From a bacterium (lineage in GTDB: Bacteria; Cyanobacteriota; Vampirovibrionia; Gastranaerophilales; UBA9971), in contig JBAWVS010000021.1 of NCBI GenBank assembly GCA_037147175.1, forward strand, positions 1 through 43,733: a stretch of DNA of 43,733 nt, written 5' to 3'. The position numbers were made by a program, and so were the translations under genes. The notes under the pieces are model-generated. The model worked only from the letters and a program-made list of their open reading frames with translations, was not told the DNA's origin and made no database searches. This document shows positions 23,327 to 30,204 of the stretch, piece by piece (the first letter of the stretch is position 1; every line of letters starts with the position of its first letter).

Positions 23327-23572
23327 ATGGAAAAAATAAAAATTATTATAAACGGAATTCAAAAAGATGTTTTTCAAAATTCTAATTTGCTTGAAATTCT
23401 AAACACTCTTTTTGCGCCTAATTCGGAATTTGTTGTAGAAAAGAATTCACAAATAATAACAGATTTTTTTGACAGCGTAAAAATCGAAGAAAATGACATT
23501 TTAAATATTGTAAGCTATTCAAAAAATCAATTTGCGAATTCAAAAAGGCAATACAAATTTAAGAATATATAA
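23327..23572 (+). CDS. ThiS/MoaD-like protein lacking the Gly-Gly tail
   Basis: 81-aa protein with the beta-grasp pattern of ThiS: K-I-K-I-I-I-N-G, a helix (N-L-L-E-I-L-N-T-L), then E-F-V-V-E-K-N and K-I-E-E-N-D-I-L-N-I-V. It aligns end to end with the second carrier at 27284 up to I-V, but where that one ends G-F-F-G-G-G this one continues S-Y-S-K-N-Q-F...K-N-I. Without the C-terminal Gly-Gly it cannot be adenylated and thiocarboxylated in the known way. It precedes the cystathionine beta-synthase gene by 25 bp. It may be a decayed carrier or a non-sulfur partner. Confidence 0.75.
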   Translation: MEKIKIIINGIQKDVFQNSNLLEILNTLFAPNSEFVVEKNSQIITDFFDSVKIEENDILNIVSYSKNQFANSKRQYKFKNI

Positions 23573-23597
23573 AAATAAGCCTCAGGAAAGGAAAAAA

Positions 23598-24971
23598 ATG
23601 AACTATTACGAAAATATTCTGGAAAAAATCGGGCATACCCCTTTAATAAAACTTTCAAAAATTGCAAAAGACTTAAACGTAAATATATTTGCAAAAGTAG
23701 AATATTTTAATCCGGGCGGAAGCTCTAAGGATAGAATTGCACTCAAAATGATAGAAGAAGCAGAAAAACAAGGCTTGCTAAAACCGGGAGGTACTATAAT
23801 AGAAGCAACCGCCGGGAATACAGGGGCAGGCTTGGCATTGGTAGCTGCAAGTAAAGGTTATAGGTGCATTTTTGTTCTTCCTGACAAAATGAGCGAGGAT
23901 AAAGTAAATCTTCTGAAAGCTTATGGGGCAGAAATTGTTATTACTCCGACATCTGTAGCTCCTGACTCTCCTGAAAGCTATAACGGAGTTGCAGACAGGC
24001 TTGCCAGAGAAATTTCCGATTCTTTCAGGCCGGGTCAGTTTACAAATTTGAAAAATCCTGAAGCTCATTATTTAACTACAGGTCCGGAAATTTGGGAAGA
24101 TCTGGACGGAAATATTGATGTTTTTGTCGCTGGCATGGGGACAGGCGGAACAATTTCCGGTACAGGCAAGTATTTAAAAGAAAAAAATCCTGATATAACT
24201 GTAATAGGAGCAGACCCTGAAGGTTCTATTCTTTCGGGAGATTCACCAAAATCATACAAGGTGGAAGGTATTGGAGAAGATTTTGTTCCGATAACTTTTA
24301 ACAGGCAGGTTATAGATGAAATGATACGTGTTTCTGATGCGGAATCATTTGAAATGACAAGGAGATTGGCGAGGGAAGAAGGGATTTTGGCAGGCGGATC
24401 GGCAGGTACAGCTTTAGCTGCGGCATTAAAATATGCCGAACGTTTACCTGCCGGTAAAAATATTGTTGTTCATCTGCCTGATTCAGGCAGAAATTATTTA
24501 ACAAAAATCTTTTCGGACGACTGGATGTATGAAAACGGTTTTCTTTCTCAGGCTCCTGAAAAAGTTACTGTCGGTGAAATACTTAAAACAAAAGAAAAAA
24601 TGCCTTCTATAATAGCCATAAATGCTGATGATACAGTAATTAATGCGGCAAATATTATGAGAGAAAACGGTATTTCGCAGCTGCCTGTTCTTGAAGATAA
24701 AAAAGTCGTTGGCGGGTTAAATGAAGTTACTTTGATAAAATTATTATATGATGGTATAAATTTAAGTGAAAGCAAGGTGGCAACTGTAATGGGAAAAGCT
24801 CTTCCACAGCTTGATGAGTCTGTAAATATATCCGAGTTATACAGAATTTTGCTGGCAGGTTACGGAGGAGCAATTATTACAAAAAATAGCCATGCAGAAG
24901 GCTTTTTGGCCAGAATAGATCTTGTTAATTTTTGGATAAAAAGAATAAAAATAAGGAGTACAGTAGTATGA
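23598..24971 (+). CDS. Cystathionine beta-synthase / cysteine synthase family, with C-terminal CBS domain pair
   Basis: 457-aa PLP enzyme. K44 in P-G-G-S-S-K-D-R is the PLP lysine; E-A-T-A-G-N-T-G-A-G-L-A-L binds substrate; G-T-G-G-T-I-S-G-T-G binds the PLP phosphate. Residues about 330-450 form two CBS modules (I-A-I-N-A-D-D-T-V...I-S-Q-L-P-V and V-M-G-K-A-L-P-Q-L-D). This architecture is seen in bacterial cystathionine beta-synthases, which join serine or O-acetylserine with homocysteine. GGAAAGG precedes the ATG at 23598. Its stop overlaps the next start (ATGA), coupling it to cystathionine gamma-lyase, which fits reverse transsulfuration (homocysteine to cysteine). Confidence 0.9.
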   Translation: MNYYENILEKIGHTPLIKLSKIAKDLNVNIFAKVEYFNPGGSSKDRIALKMIEEAEKQGLLKPGGTIIEATAGNTGAGLALVAASKGYRCIFVLPDKMSEDKVNLLKAYGAEIVITPTSVAPDSPESYNGVADRLAREISDSFRPGQFTNLKNPEAHYLTTGPEIWEDLDGNIDVFVAGMGTGGTISGTGKYLKEKNPDITVIGADPEGSILSGDSPKSYKVEGIGEDFVPITFNRQVIDEMIRVSDAESFEMTRRLAREEGILAGGSAGTALAAALKYAERLPAGKNIVVHLPDSGRNYLTKIFSDDWMYENGFLSQAPEKVTVGEILKTKEKMPSIIAINADDTVINAANIMRENGISQLPVLEDKKVVGGLNEVTLIKLLYDGINLSESKVATVMGKALPQLDESVNISELYRILLAGYGGAIITKNSHAEGFLARIDLVNFWIKRIKIRSTVV

Positions 24972-26131
24972 AATTTTCAACAAAAGCAATACGTGTAGGG
25001 CAAAGTTCAGACAAGTCCACAGGTGCAACGATTGTGCCGATTTATCAAACAGCAACTTTTACTCAGGATGAAATAGGTATTTTTAAAGGATTCGAATATA
25101 CCAGAACAGGCAATCCTACAAGATCTGCTCTTGAAGAATGTCTGGCTTCTGTTGAAAACGGAAATTACGGTCTTGCCTTTTCTTCAGGACAGGCTGCATC
25201 AACAGCAGTTCTTTCTATTCTTAAGCCAGGCGATCATGTTGTTACGGCAAACGACCTTTATGGTGGTACTTACCGTTTATTTGAACAAGTATATTCACCG
25301 TTGGGAATTTCATTTACATATGTTGACGGGACGAACTTAACAGAGTTTAAAAATGCAATAAAACCCGAAACAAAGCTTATATGGATTGAGACACCAACTA
25401 ATCCGCTTTTAAAACTTTATGATATCTCAGGAATTTCAGAAATTGCGAAAAATAATAATGTTTTGCTTGCCGTAGATAATACGTTTGCTACTCCTTATTT
25501 TCAGCAGCCGCTGGAATTAGGTGCTGATATTGTAGTTCACAGTACTACAAAATACATTAGCGGTCACTCTGACGTACTCGGCGGTGCTGTAATAGTTAAA
25601 GATACCGACCTGTACGAAAAAATAAAGTTTTATCAGAATGCAACAGGTGCGGTTCAAAGTCCATTTGATTCATGGCTGACACTCAGAGGTCTAAAAACCC
25701 TTGCTGTAAGGATGAGACAACATGAAGAAAATGCATTGACCATAGCAGCTGCTTTGTCAAATAATAGACAGGTTTTGTCAGTAAGCTATCCGGGGCTTTC
25801 TAACCATCCGCAGCATGAGCTTGCCAAACAACAAATGAACGGTTTTGGCGGAATGATTTCATTTTTTATTAAAGGCGGATTTGAAGAAGCAAACAGTTTT
25901 GCAAAAAACCTGAAGATTGTTTCCCTTGCTGAAAGTCTTGGCGGTGTAGAATCTCTCGTCTGTTATCCTCCTGCAATGTCACATGCTTCTATTCCTCAGG
26001 AAGAGAGAGTAAGAAGAGGAATTACAGATAATTTAATCAGGCTGTCTGTTGGTATTGAAGATGTTGAAGACATTCTTGCAGATTTGGAGCAGGCGTTATC
26101 AAAAATCAATTCTCCTGTTTCAGTCGGTTAA
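24968..26131 (+). CDS. Cystathionine gamma-lyase / gamma-synthase family PLP enzyme
   Basis: 387-aa Cys/Met metabolism PLP enzyme. The PLP lysine lies in S-T-T-K-Y-I-S-G-H-S-D; other markers are Y-T-R-T-G-N-P-T-R near the start, S-S-G-Q-A-A-S, and C-terminal E-S-L-V-C-Y-P-P-A-M-S-H. Lyase and synthase cannot be separated by eye. The adjacent beta-synthase favours lyase, releasing cysteine from cystathionine. I set the start at 24968, the ATG in the ATGA overlap, with AAGGAG upstream; an in-frame upstream start lies inside the preceding gene. Length is normal. Confidence 0.9.
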   Translation: MKFSTKAIRVGQSSDKSTGATIVPIYQTATFTQDEIGIFKGFEYTRTGNPTRSALEECLASVENGNYGLAFSSGQAASTAVLSILKPGDHVVTANDLYGGTYRLFEQVYSPLGISFTYVDGTNLTEFKNAIKPETKLIWIETPTNPLLKLYDISGISEIAKNNNVLLAVDNTFATPYFQQPLELGADIVVHSTTKYISGHSDVLGGAVIVKDTDLYEKIKFYQNATGAVQSPFDSWLTLRGLKTLAVRMRQHEENALTIAAALSNNRQVLSVSYPGLSNHPQHELAKQQMNGFGGMISFFIKGGFEEANSFAKNLKIVSLAESLGGVESLVCYPPAMSHASIPQEERVRRGITDNLIRLSVGIEDVEDILADLEQALSKINSPVSVG

Positions 26132-26171
26132 GAAATAGAATCAAGTATTTTATCGGAGAAAGTAATATTAA

Positions 26172-27296
26172 ATGTTCACAAATGTTTTAGCCTATAAAAA
26201 TGCAAATCCGTTTATTCAACAAAAAAAGCAAAATAACCAAGTTTGTTTTACAGGAAAAGAGAAAATTTTAACTCTTTCTTCTGAAGTTTTAAAAATTGTT
26301 GATAAAGTTTCAATTTCAAGATTGGAAGAGCATTTAAATAAGCTTACTTCTCCTGAGACGGAAGGACGCGGCGTTGGACAAAAAGGTATAGAAATTGCCA
26401 AAAAATACATAGCTGATAAATTTGGAGAGTTTGGATTAAAGCCTGTTGAAAATTTGGGATTAAAAGATTATTTCCAAAATTATATAACACCTCAATATTC
26501 AACCTCTTCATTTGGCTACGGGAATTATGTTAAAGGTCGTGTAGCCGCATGGGGGTCAAATCTTGAAGTAATAACATCTAATGTTCTCGGAATGATAAAA
26601 GGCGCAGAAAATCCTGATGAATTTCTTGTTATAAGCGCTCATTATGACCATTTGGGAAAGGATGAACGAACAAATATTTTTTTCCCCGGAGCAGATGACA
26701 ATGCCAGCGGTGTCGCTGCTTTGATGGAAGTATCAAGAATTCTGGCAAAAGAAAAACCTCCTAAAAAATCAGTAATATTTGCTGCTCTTTCTGGTGAAGA
26801 AGCATCTAAAACCGGAGCTGAAAAGTTATCTAAAGAATTACTGGCAAGAGGAATTGCGAACAAAACAGAAGTATTAAATCTTGAAATGCTTGGAGGCATC
26901 GGGGGAGATAGTTTGGATATTTGGTCCCGAAGAAATACTTTGGCTAAAAATCTTATTGATAAGTTAGAAGAAGCCGGCGAAATTGTACAAACAAAAACAC
27001 GGGTGCATCTTGGAGCTGATCCGGATTCAGATGCGCTAAAATTTAACGCAAAAGGTATTCCCTCTGTTTGTGTGGCATGGGACTACACTTTAGCAGGAAA
27101 TCATCCTTATTATCATACTTCTCAGGATACTGCGGACAAAATCAATAAAAATGGGTTTAAGGAAGCAGTCAGGCTAATCACTGCTTCCAGCTATCTTTTA
27201 GCACATAAATTATCAAATAAAACTATCTCATTTACATCTAAAAGAATAAAGTCTAATAAATTAAAAGAAACCGGAGAACGAGCATGGGTAAGCTAA
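26172..27296 (+). CDS. M28 family zinc peptidase
   Basis: 374-aa zinc aminopeptidase-type protein. The complete M28 ligand set is visible: H157 and D159 in S-A-H-Y-D-H, D175 in G-A-D-D-N-A-S-G, E209/E210 in S-G-E-E-A-S, E238 in L-N-L-E-M-L, and H315 in Y-Y-H-T-S-Q-D-T. The N-terminus has V-C-F-T-G-K, the lineage tag, and no signal peptide, so it seems cytosolic, unlike many M28 enzymes. Its last 13 bases overlap the ThiS-like gene, so the two are translationally coupled. It could remove residues from the carrier or from a carrier adduct (inference), or simply be a housekeeping peptidase. Confidence 0.88.
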   Translation: MFTNVLAYKNANPFIQQKKQNNQVCFTGKEKILTLSSEVLKIVDKVSISRLEEHLNKLTSPETEGRGVGQKGIEIAKKYIADKFGEFGLKPVENLGLKDYFQNYITPQYSTSSFGYGNYVKGRVAAWGSNLEVITSNVLGMIKGAENPDEFLVISAHYDHLGKDERTNIFFPGADDNASGVAALMEVSRILAKEKPPKKSVIFAALSGEEASKTGAEKLSKELLARGIANKTEVLNLEMLGGIGGDSLDIWSRRNTLAKNLIDKLEEAGEIVQTKTRVHLGADPDSDALKFNAKGIPSVCVAWDYTLAGNHPYYHTSQDTADKINKNGFKEAVRLITASSYLLAHKLSNKTISFTSKRIKSNKLKETGERAWVS

Positions 27297-27490
27297 AAGT
27301 CACTATAAACGGTAAAGAAACAGAAATAGCTGAAAATTTTACTATAACTAATCTTCTGGAAGATTTAAAGGTTACAGGTTCAATGTTTGTTGTTGAGAAA
27401 AATCTGGAAATCGTGCCTAAAGAGAATTTTCATGTAAAAATTAATGATGGTGATAAACTTGAAATCGTTGGATTTTTTGGAGGCGGTTAA
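27284..27490 (+). CDS. ThiS/MoaD-like sulfur carrier protein ending in GGG
   Basis: 68-aa beta-grasp carrier: K-L-K-V-T-I-N-G-K-E-T-E-I, then L-L-E-D-L-K-V, F-V-V-E-K-N-L-E-I-V-P and D-G-D-K-L-E-I-V-G-F-F-G-G-G. The Gly-Gly end is the part adenylated by an E1-like enzyme and turned into a thiocarboxylate. The V-G-F-F-G-G-G end resembles ThiS. The start lies inside the M28 gene and the stop is 23 bp before MnmA. No thiG, thiH or thiC is nearby, so thiamine synthesis is not indicated by context; tRNA thiolation or amino-acid sulfur supply is. Confidence 0.88.
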   Translation: MGKLKVTINGKETEIAENFTITNLLEDLKVTGSMFVVEKNLEIVPKENFHVKINDGDKLEIVGFFGGG

Positions 27491-27513
27491 AAAACTTAAT
27501 TTAAGAGGTGAGC

Positions 27514-28587
27514 ATGAAAATTTTGGTCGGAATGAGCGGTGGAGTAGATTCTTCGGTAGCTGCATTATTATTAAAAGAAGCCGGTCATGAAGTCATAGGC
27601 GCTACTATGTCAATATGGGGAAAAGGGGATTTGGCAGGGTCGTCAGGAAAAAACGCATGTTACGGTCCTGATGAAAAAGAAGATTTAGTAGAAGCTGAAA
27701 GAGTTTGCAAAGAGCTGGGGATTCCTTTTCATGTGTTTGACTGCGTTGAAAAATATGAAGAAATCGTTCTTAAAAACTTCAAAAATGAATATCTTTCGGG
27801 AAGAACTCCAAATCCCTGTATATGGTGCAATAGTCTGATAAAATTTGGCGTTTTGCCTTTGTTGGCAAAAGAACACGGAATTGAATTTGATAAATTTGCA
27901 ACAGGACATTATGCAAAAATAAAATATGATCTGGAAAATAATCGTTATTATCTGAAAAAATCTTTGGATGAAAAGAAAGATCAGACTTATTTTATTTACA
28001 GGCTTACTCAGGAACAGCTTTCACAAATTATATTTCCGTTGGGCGATTATTTAAAAGAAGATGTAAGAAAATTGGCTGAAACAAGCGGGCTTCATGTATT
28101 TGACAAAGAAGACAGTCAAGATTTTTACGGTGGTGATTATAACGAATTGCTCTGCGTAAAAGGGCAATCAGGAAATATTGTCGACAAAGAAGGAAATGTT
28201 CTCGGAACACATGAAGGTATCTGGAATTATACACTGGGACAAAGAAAAGGTATAGGCATTGCACATACTGAGCCTCTTTATGTAATTGCCCTTGATAAAA
28301 ACAAAAACGAGGTTATAGTTGGCACAGAGAAAGATACTTACAGCGATTCTCTTATTGCAACAAACCTGAACTGGATTGCGTTTAATGAACTTCATTCTGA
28401 AATGAGGATTACGGCAAAAATTCGTTCTTCTCAATCACCAAAAGAAGTTTTTATTAAAAACAATGATACAAAAGATATTCTTGTAAAATTTAGTGAACCG
28501 CAAAAAGCTGTTACTCCGGGCCAATCAATAGTTTTTTATCAGGGAGATATTGTTTTGGGCGGTGGAATAATAGATGAGGTTCTATAG
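27514..28587 (+). CDS. mnmA: MnmA-like tRNA 2-thiouridylase with altered second active-site region
   Basis: 357-aa PP-loop enzyme. The ATP motif G-M-S-G-G-V-D-S-S is at 6-14, C102 and C105 lie in N-P-C-I-W-C-N, and T-L-G-Q-R-K-G-I-G-I and the C-terminal beta domain are present. MnmA puts sulfur on U34 of Lys, Glu and Gln tRNAs. The second catalytic Cys, expected in S-Q-[DE]-I-C-F, is missing: residues 201-209 read S-Q-D-F-Y-G-G-D-Y; C214 lies further on. GAGG sits 5 nt before the ATG at 27514 (a GTG at 27508 is the alternative). It sits between a ThiS-like carrier and an E1, suggesting an unusual sulfur source. Confidence 0.88.
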   Translation: MKILVGMSGGVDSSVAALLLKEAGHEVIGATMSIWGKGDLAGSSGKNACYGPDEKEDLVEAERVCKELGIPFHVFDCVEKYEEIVLKNFKNEYLSGRTPNPCIWCNSLIKFGVLPLLAKEHGIEFDKFATGHYAKIKYDLENNRYYLKKSLDEKKDQTYFIYRLTQEQLSQIIFPLGDYLKEDVRKLAETSGLHVFDKEDSQDFYGGDYNELLCVKGQSGNIVDKEGNVLGTHEGIWNYTLGQRKGIGIAHTEPLYVIALDKNKNEVIVGTEKDTYSDSLIATNLNWIAFNELHSEMRITAKIRSSQSPKEVFIKNNDTKDILVKFSEPQKAVTPGQSIVFYQGDIVLGGGIIDEVL

Positions 28588-28592
28588 TAAAA

Positions 28593-29330
28593 ATGTATAA
28601 CAAAGAACGCTATAACAGAAATATCCTCGTAAATGATATTGGAGAAGAAGGTCAGCTCAAGCTTCTTGGCTCAAAAGTTTTAGTTGCAGGAGCGGGAGGA
28701 CTGGGTTCTACTGTGATTGCAAATATTGCTTCTCTCGGTATAGGCAATATCGGTATTGTTGATAATGATAAACTTGAATTGTCTAATCTTAACAGGCAAT
28801 ATATCCATAAATTCGATAATATAGGCAAAAACAAAGTTGAATCCGCAAAAGAGTGGATAAACAGTTTTAATCCTGATATTAATGTTGAAATCTACCAAAC
28901 AAGGCTCGATGAAGACAATTATAAGGATATTATAAGCGGCTATGACATTATTATAGATTGTTTTGATTCTTACAAGTCCAAATTTTTGCTCAATAAAATA
29001 GCTGTTCAAAATAATAAAACATTAATTCATGGAGGAGTTACAGAATTTTACGGACAGGTTCTTGTTATTATTCCTGACAAAACCGCCTGCTTAAGCTGTT
29101 TAATTCCTGATGCAAATACTGATGCGTATGTGATAAAAGGTGTATTGAGTCCGGCAGTTACCACAATAGCGTCAATACAATCAATGGAAGCGGTAAAAAA
29201 TCTTCTGGGAATCGGTAATCCTCTAACAAACCAGCTTTTGACTTATAATGGACTAAAACAGGAATTTAAGAAAATTGCTGTTTCTAAAAATACCAGTTGC
29301 CCTTTATGCAGCAGTGTTAGCCTTTCATAA
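28593..29330 (+). CDS. ThiF/MoeB-type E1-like adenylyltransferase
   Basis: 245-aa enzyme that adenylates the C-terminal Gly of a ThiS/MoaD-type carrier. It starts R-Y-N-R-N-I-L, the family N-terminus. The nucleotide motif G-A-G-G-L-G is at 33-38, then D-N-D-K-L-E-L-S-N-L-N-R-Q (R68), D-C-F-D-S at about 122-126, and zinc ligands C166/C169 and C236/C239. The Cys often found just before the G-V-L-x-P segment is Tyr179 by my alignment, as far as I can judge by eye. No rhodanese domain is fused. It begins 5 bp after the MnmA gene, with GAGG inside that gene's end. Its client should be the GGG-ending carrier. Confidence 0.9.
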   Translation: MYNKERYNRNILVNDIGEEGQLKLLGSKVLVAGAGGLGSTVIANIASLGIGNIGIVDNDKLELSNLNRQYIHKFDNIGKNKVESAKEWINSFNPDINVEIYQTRLDEDNYKDIISGYDIIIDCFDSYKSKFLLNKIAVQNNKTLIHGGVTEFYGQVLVIIPDKTACLSCLIPDANTDAYVIKGVLSPAVTTIASIQSMEAVKNLLGIGNPLTNQLLTYNGLKQEFKKIAVSKNTSCPLCSSVSLS

Positions 29331-29345
29331 ATTAAAATTCAAGCC

Positions 29346-29374
29346 TGGACTTTGCGTTCGGAATACCGTATAAT
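29346..29374 (+). promoter_or_regulatory. Promoter of the exported Cys-containing gene
   Basis: TGGACT (29346-29351) and a perfect TATAAT (29369-29374) are spaced by 17 bp. The predicted start is about 35 nt before the TTG start codon. It separates the exported pair from the sulfur operon. Confidence 0.6.
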
Positions 29375-29416
29375 CTTAGTTTAGTGGAACATTTTGATGT
29401 GATAGGGATTTGAATT

Positions 29417-29812
29417 TTGAAAATTAAAATAACAAAAAAACTTTTTATTTGTTTCTTTTTAATTTCATACATCTTTTTTGCGGCAGGGTTAAATGTTTTT
29501 GCAAAATGTTTTGATTTTTTAAATCAGCCTTGTTCATGTTGTCATTCAAAAATTATTTCCGCTTCTGTAATAGATTTAGATGAAAATCAGTGTCAATGTT
29601 CCGTAAAAACAAAAACTCATTCCGCTTTTATAATTCAATCATTGCCAAACCTGCAACAACTTGCAGAATGGGAAAAAACATTTAATTCGGTTAACGTTTT
29701 ATCAGATTTGATAATATTTACGGATACTAATTACAGCAAAATCCCGCTAAGACCTAAAATAGCTTTAAATAAAAATCTTGATATGCTTCGAACAGTGATA
29801 CTCCTGAACTAA
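29417..29812 (+). CDS. Exported protein with CxCC and CxC motifs
   Basis: 131-aa protein with a signal peptide (K-K-L-F-I-C-F-F-L-I-S-Y-I-F-F-A-A-G), cleavage likely after N-V-F-A. The mature N-terminus reads K-C-F-D-F-L-N-Q-P-C-S-C-C-H-S-K, then Q-C-Q-C-S-V-K. The remainder is ordinary polar sequence. The start is TTG at 29417, with AGGG nine nt upstream. Clustered Cys next to His suggests metal binding or a redox role outside the membrane, which is an inference. The next gene is a second exported Cys-rich protein. I do not recognise a family. Confidence 0.7.
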   Translation: MKIKITKKLFICFFLISYIFFAAGLNVFAKCFDFLNQPCSCCHSKIISASVIDLDENQCQCSVKTKTHSAFIIQSLPNLQQLAEWEKTFNSVNVLSDLIIFTDTNYSKIPLRPKIALNKNLDMLRTVILLN

Positions 29813-29866
29813 AAATCCTGAAAAAACAGGAAAATTAGTTATTTAATATTTAAAAGGAGTAAAAAA

Positions 29867-30124
29867 ATGAAAAATAAAGCTAAAGTTTTATTAATTAGTT
29901 TAGTTATGGTTATTTTATCAGGATTGTTTTTTGCAAACTCAGCTTATGCAAAGTGCTGTCAGGTTGAAGTTAAATGCGTAAATTGTTTGGAGCATAAACA
30001 GGGCTGTTGTAAGCATTGTTTATGCTGCGAAAAATGTAAAGATTGCAAACAGTGTTGTAATAAAGAGGAAAAACCTGTTCTGGAGCAACATGACTCTTGC
30101 GTAAAAGAAAAACCTGCTAATTAA
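29867..30124 (+). CDS. Exported Cys-rich metallothionein-like protein
   Basis: 85-aa protein: a signal peptide (residues 1-28, cleavage after S-A-Y-A) and a mature part of 57 residues containing 14 Cys in C-C, C-x-x-C and C-x-x-C-C patterns (for example G-C-C-K-H-C-L-C-C-E-K-C-K-D-C). Such density suggests metal thiolate clusters or a disulfide-knotted protein outside the cytoplasm. GGAG precedes the ATG, and a strong terminator follows. Not obviously related to the Met/Cys-rich cytosolic protein, which lacks a signal. No known family recognised. Confidence 0.78.
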   Translation: MKNKAKVLLISLVMVILSGLFFANSAYAKCCQVEVKCVNCLEHKQGCCKHCLCCEKCKDCKQCCNKEEKPVLEQHDSCVKEKPAN

Positions 30125-30149
30125 GCTGTTTTTTTAAATCGGTATAGCG

Positions 30150-30193
30150 AAAAAGCCGAAGAGAAATCTTGTAAGATGGCTCTTCGGCTTTTT
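30150..30193. terminator. Bidirectional terminator between exported Cys-rich gene and bioB
   Basis: AAAAGCCGAAGAG and CTCTTCGGCTTTTT form a perfect 13-bp stem around a 16-nt loop, with A/T tracts on both sides. Confidence 0.88.
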
Positions 30194-30204
30194 ATATGTC
30201 ATTG

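Noticed and set aside
27284-27490. Thiamine-synthesis role (thiS) for the GGG-ending carrier
   Set aside because: The sequence would allow it, but no thiG, thiH, thiC or thiE is nearby, and the immediate neighbours are MnmA and an E1. The symbol was therefore left blank.
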